From JAEXOD01 sp963667875 (lineage in GTDB: Bacteria; Bacteroidota; Ignavibacteria; Ignavibacteriales; Melioribacteraceae): a DNA stretch of 64,000 bases. The position numbers and the translations under genes are program-made. Positions 61,826 to 64,000 of the stretch are shown in pieces. The stretch is from the NCBI GenBank assembly GCA_963667875.2, contig CAXXGC010000006.1:558001-622000 (forward strand). Reading direction: 5' to 3'. Within the stretch, counting starts at the first letter, position 1; each line of letters opens with the position of its first letter. The notes below the pieces were generated by a model, which saw nothing but the letters and a program-made list of their open reading frames with translations, made no database searches and was not told the DNA's origin.

Positions 61826-64000
61826 ATGAAAAATTGGCAAAAAGTTTTATTAGGTGTAGGTATTACATTTATAGTTGTACTTATATCAATTATATTCTTT
61901 TCGTATAGAATTATAAACAATACATTGCCGGATTATGACGGTGAAGAATACAGTAAAGATGTTATGAGTAGTGTGGAAATTTACCGCGATTCATTAGCTA
62001 TTCCTTATATTAAAGCACCAAACGATTTAGATGCTTATTTTGCACTTGGTTACGTTCATGCTCAAGAAAGACTTTTCCAGATGGATTTAATAAGAAGAGC
62101 CGGCAGCGGCAGACTTTCCGAAATTTTTGGAAAACGTACACTCCCTTACGATAAAATGTTCCGAACTTTAGGACTTCAGCGCGTAGTTGAACAAAATTTA
62201 CCCAAAACCGATAAACAGACTTTACAGGTTTTATCTGCTTATTCAGCCGGAGTTAATTATTTTATTCATCAAAACAAAGATAATTTACCGCTGGAATTTG
62301 CCGTACTTGGTTATAAACCGGACGATTGGAAACCGGTACACAGTTTATTAATTGCAAAAATGCTTGCTTGGGAATTAAACATCAGCTGGTGGACAGATTT
62401 TAGTTTTACACATCTGGTTCAAAAATTTGGAGCAGAAAAAGTTAAGGAAATTTTACCTAACTTTGAACAGAACAAGGAATATATTATTTCAAAACAGATA
62501 AAATCGCTGGAATTAATTAATTCCGGTTTAGTTAATACCGATAAAAAATTTAGAGAATTTGTTGGTTTTGACGGTACTCATATCGGTTCAAATAACTGGG
62601 TTGTAAACGGCGCCCACTCAACAAGCGGTAAACCTATTATTGCAAATGATCCTCATTTGGCATTTCAGGCTCCCGGCAGGTGGTTTATTGCAGTAATTAA
62701 AGCAGACAACAAAACAATGGCAGGATTAACGTTACCCGGGATTCCGGGAATTGTGATTGGCAAAAACGACAGGATAAGCTGGACAGTTACAAATGTTATG
62801 GCCGATGATGCCGATTTTTATATTGAACAGCTTGACAGTTCAAAATCCAATTATTTATTAGACGGGACTTGGGAAAAATTAAATGTCATAAAAGAAATTA
62901 TCCATATTAAAGATGAAGATGATATAGAATTAAAAATAAAACAAACCCACAGAGGCCCCATTATTTCCGATATTCATCCTTATAATGTAATGTATCCAAA
63001 CAAATATCGTAAAAATCCGGTTGTAAGTATGCGGTGGACAGCATTTGATTATAGCAGCGAATTATCCGCTTTTTTAGCAATAAACAATGCTAAAAATTTT
63101 GGCGAGTTTAAAGAAGCAGTAAAATATTATCATGCACCCGGGCAAAATTTTGTTTATGCCGATATTGACGGAAATATTGGTTATATATGCGGAGCAAAAC
63201 TTCCAATACGTAAAACATCATCTCCAACATTAGTGTTTGATGGAACAACTTCAAATAGCGACTGGAGCGGTTATGTGCCCTATGATGAAATGCCCAAAAT
63301 CTATAATCCGCCTGCAGGTTTTATTGCAACAGCTAATAATAAAGTTGTTGAAAGTTTTCCTTATCATATATCAAATCTTTGGGAACCAAATTCAAGAATT
63401 TTAAGGATTACAAGTCTATTAAAATCAAAAGAAAAACATTCTGTTAAAGATTTCAAGGCATATCAAAATGATTATTATTCGGAATATGCTTCGGAACTTG
63501 TGCCTTTTATTATTGATGCTTTTAAAAATGCTGAAATTAGCGATAAGAACTTGAACCTTGCCTTAAAAGTATTAAAAAAATGGGATTTTAAAATTGGGGC
63601 CGACAGTCAGGCTCCAACAATTTATACAAATTTCCTTCAGCATTTAATTGAAAATATCTTTGCAGACGAAATGGGAAAAACATATCTAAAAGAATATTGT
63701 TTTATTGCAAATATTCCTTATAGAGTTGTATTACAGCTTTTATATCAAAATTCTTCATCCTGGTTTGATAATGTAAAAACATCCAAATATGAAATGCGGG
63801 ACGATATTATTAGAAAAAGTTTGACCGATGCTTTGTTGGAACTTGAATATAAATATGGAAGCAGCTTATATTTATGGCAATGGGGTAATTTACATCAAAT
63901 AACTTTTAAACATAGTTTTAATGGATTTTCGAGTTTTACAGATAAATTTGTAAATATTGGTCCTTTTGAAATTGGCGGAGACGGAACAACAATAAATAAC
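61826..64000 (+). CDS. Penicillin acylase-family Ntn hydrolase (cut by window edge)
   Basis: The frame is open from ATG 61826 to the last base (725 codons, no stop). A membrane anchor or signal (VLLGVGITFIVVLISIIFFSYRII) is followed by the A-chain (VEIYRDSLAIPYIKAPNDLDAYFALGYVHAQERLFQMDLIRRAGSGRLSEIFG) and the B-chain beginning at Ser255 in GSNNWVV, the autocatalytic N-terminal nucleophile of this Ntn family. ANDPHLAFQAPGRWF and PGIPGIVIGKNDRISWTVTN continue the conserved region. Such enzymes cleave amides, for instance N-acyl homoserine lactones or beta-lactam side chains; the natural substrate here is unknown. Confidence 0.9.
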   Translation, partial: MKNWQKVLLGVGITFIVVLISIIFFSYRIINNTLPDYDGEEYSKDVMSSVEIYRDSLAIPYIKAPNDLDAYFALGYVHAQERLFQMDLIRRAGSGRLSEIFGKRTLPYDKMFRTLGLQRVVEQNLPKTDKQTLQVLSAYSAGVNYFIHQNKDNLPLEFAVLGYKPDDWKPVHSLLIAKMLAWELNISWWTDFSFTHLVQKFGAEKVKEILPNFEQNKEYIISKQIKSLELINSGLVNTDKKFREFVGFDGTHIGSNNWVVNGAHSTSGKPIIANDPHLAFQAPGRWFIAVIKADNKTMAGLTLPGIPGIVIGKNDRISWTVTNVMADDADFYIEQLDSSKSNYLLDGTWEKLNVIKEIIHIKDEDDIELKIKQTHRGPIISDIHPYNVMYPNKYRKNPVVSMRWTAFDYSSELSAFLAINNAKNFGEFKEAVKYYHAPGQNFVYADIDGNIGYICGAKLPIRKTSSPTLVFDGTTSNSDWSGYVPYDEMPKIYNPPAGFIATANNKVVESFPYHISNLWEPNSRILRITSLLKSKEKHSVKDFKAYQNDYYSEYASELVPFIIDAFKNAEISDKNLNLALKVLKKWDFKIGADSQAPTIYTNFLQHLIENIFADEMGKTYLKEYCFIANIPYRVVLQLLYQNSSSWFDNVKTSKYEMRDDIIRKSLTDALLELEYKYGSSLYLWQWGNLHQITFKHSFNGFSSFTDKFVNIGPFEIGGDGTTINN

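Overview
The window is A+T-rich bacterial chromosome, most likely from the Ignavibacteria (Ignavibacteriota, the Chlorobi-Bacteroidota side of the tree). The best evidence is four large secreted proteins that end in a type IX secretion sorting domain with the QNYPNPFNP signature typical of that group. A TonB-dependent receptor with a carboxypeptidase-regulatory domain, 2-oxoacid:ferredoxin oxidoreductase, BshA (bacillithiol) and cydB fit the same picture. Genes are densely packed on both strands. No phage, CRISPR array or plasmid functions were seen.

Layout. 1-4.2 kb: end of cydB, a small unknown protein, a DUF116 protein, a 1.1 kb non-coding block carrying nested inverted-repeat elements, and a SUMF1-family protein. 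4.3-10.3 kb: a giant secreted mosaic protein. 10.5-14.8 kb: a co-directional set with an isocitrate/homoisocitrate-type dehydrogenase, a degenerate HD-domain protein, a Lys4-type (homo)aconitase and an unknown protein. 14.9-25.0 kb: DUF302, leucyl aminopeptidase, NrnA-type phosphoesterase, a second non-coding element, korAB, dsbD and nadE. 25.0-33.3 kb: a repeat-rich gap and two secreted proteins whose sorting domains are almost identical in DNA. 33.7-40.4 kb: universal stress protein plus antiporter-EIIA fusion, a frameshifted esterase, PspC and toastrack-type envelope-stress proteins, and an acyl-CoA synthetase. 40.7-47.6 kb: tRNA-Pro, lgt, a Zur-like regulator with a zinc/manganese ABC transporter, bshA, a PfkB kinase and an RmlD-like reductase. 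47.6-58.7 kb: an unknown protein, a transglutaminase, kdsC, a secreted beta-helix protein, a TonB-dependent receptor and an exported GH13 amylase. 59-64 kb: an outer-membrane barrel, rmuC and the start of a penicillin acylase.

Most unusual observation. Two non-coding elements (2751-3374 and 18086-18379) share terminal inverted repeats. Each lies exactly in the 4-nt loop of a short perfect hairpin, and the loop is duplicated on both sides (TTCA and TAAA). A third left end lies in the TAAA tetraloop of a hairpin that belongs to the element itself. The surroundings hold further hairpins with TAAA loops. This looks like a mobile, non-autonomous element family that targets tetraloop hairpins, with no transposase in the window.

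Other points of interest are the fungal-like aconitase next to a dehydrogenase with a homoisocitrate-dehydrogenase-like substrate loop, a perfect 9-3-9 palindrome upstream of the Zur-like operon, an antiporter-PTS EIIA fusion, and an A9 tract that splits an esterase. All functional calls come from reading motifs in the translated sequence; no database search was run.
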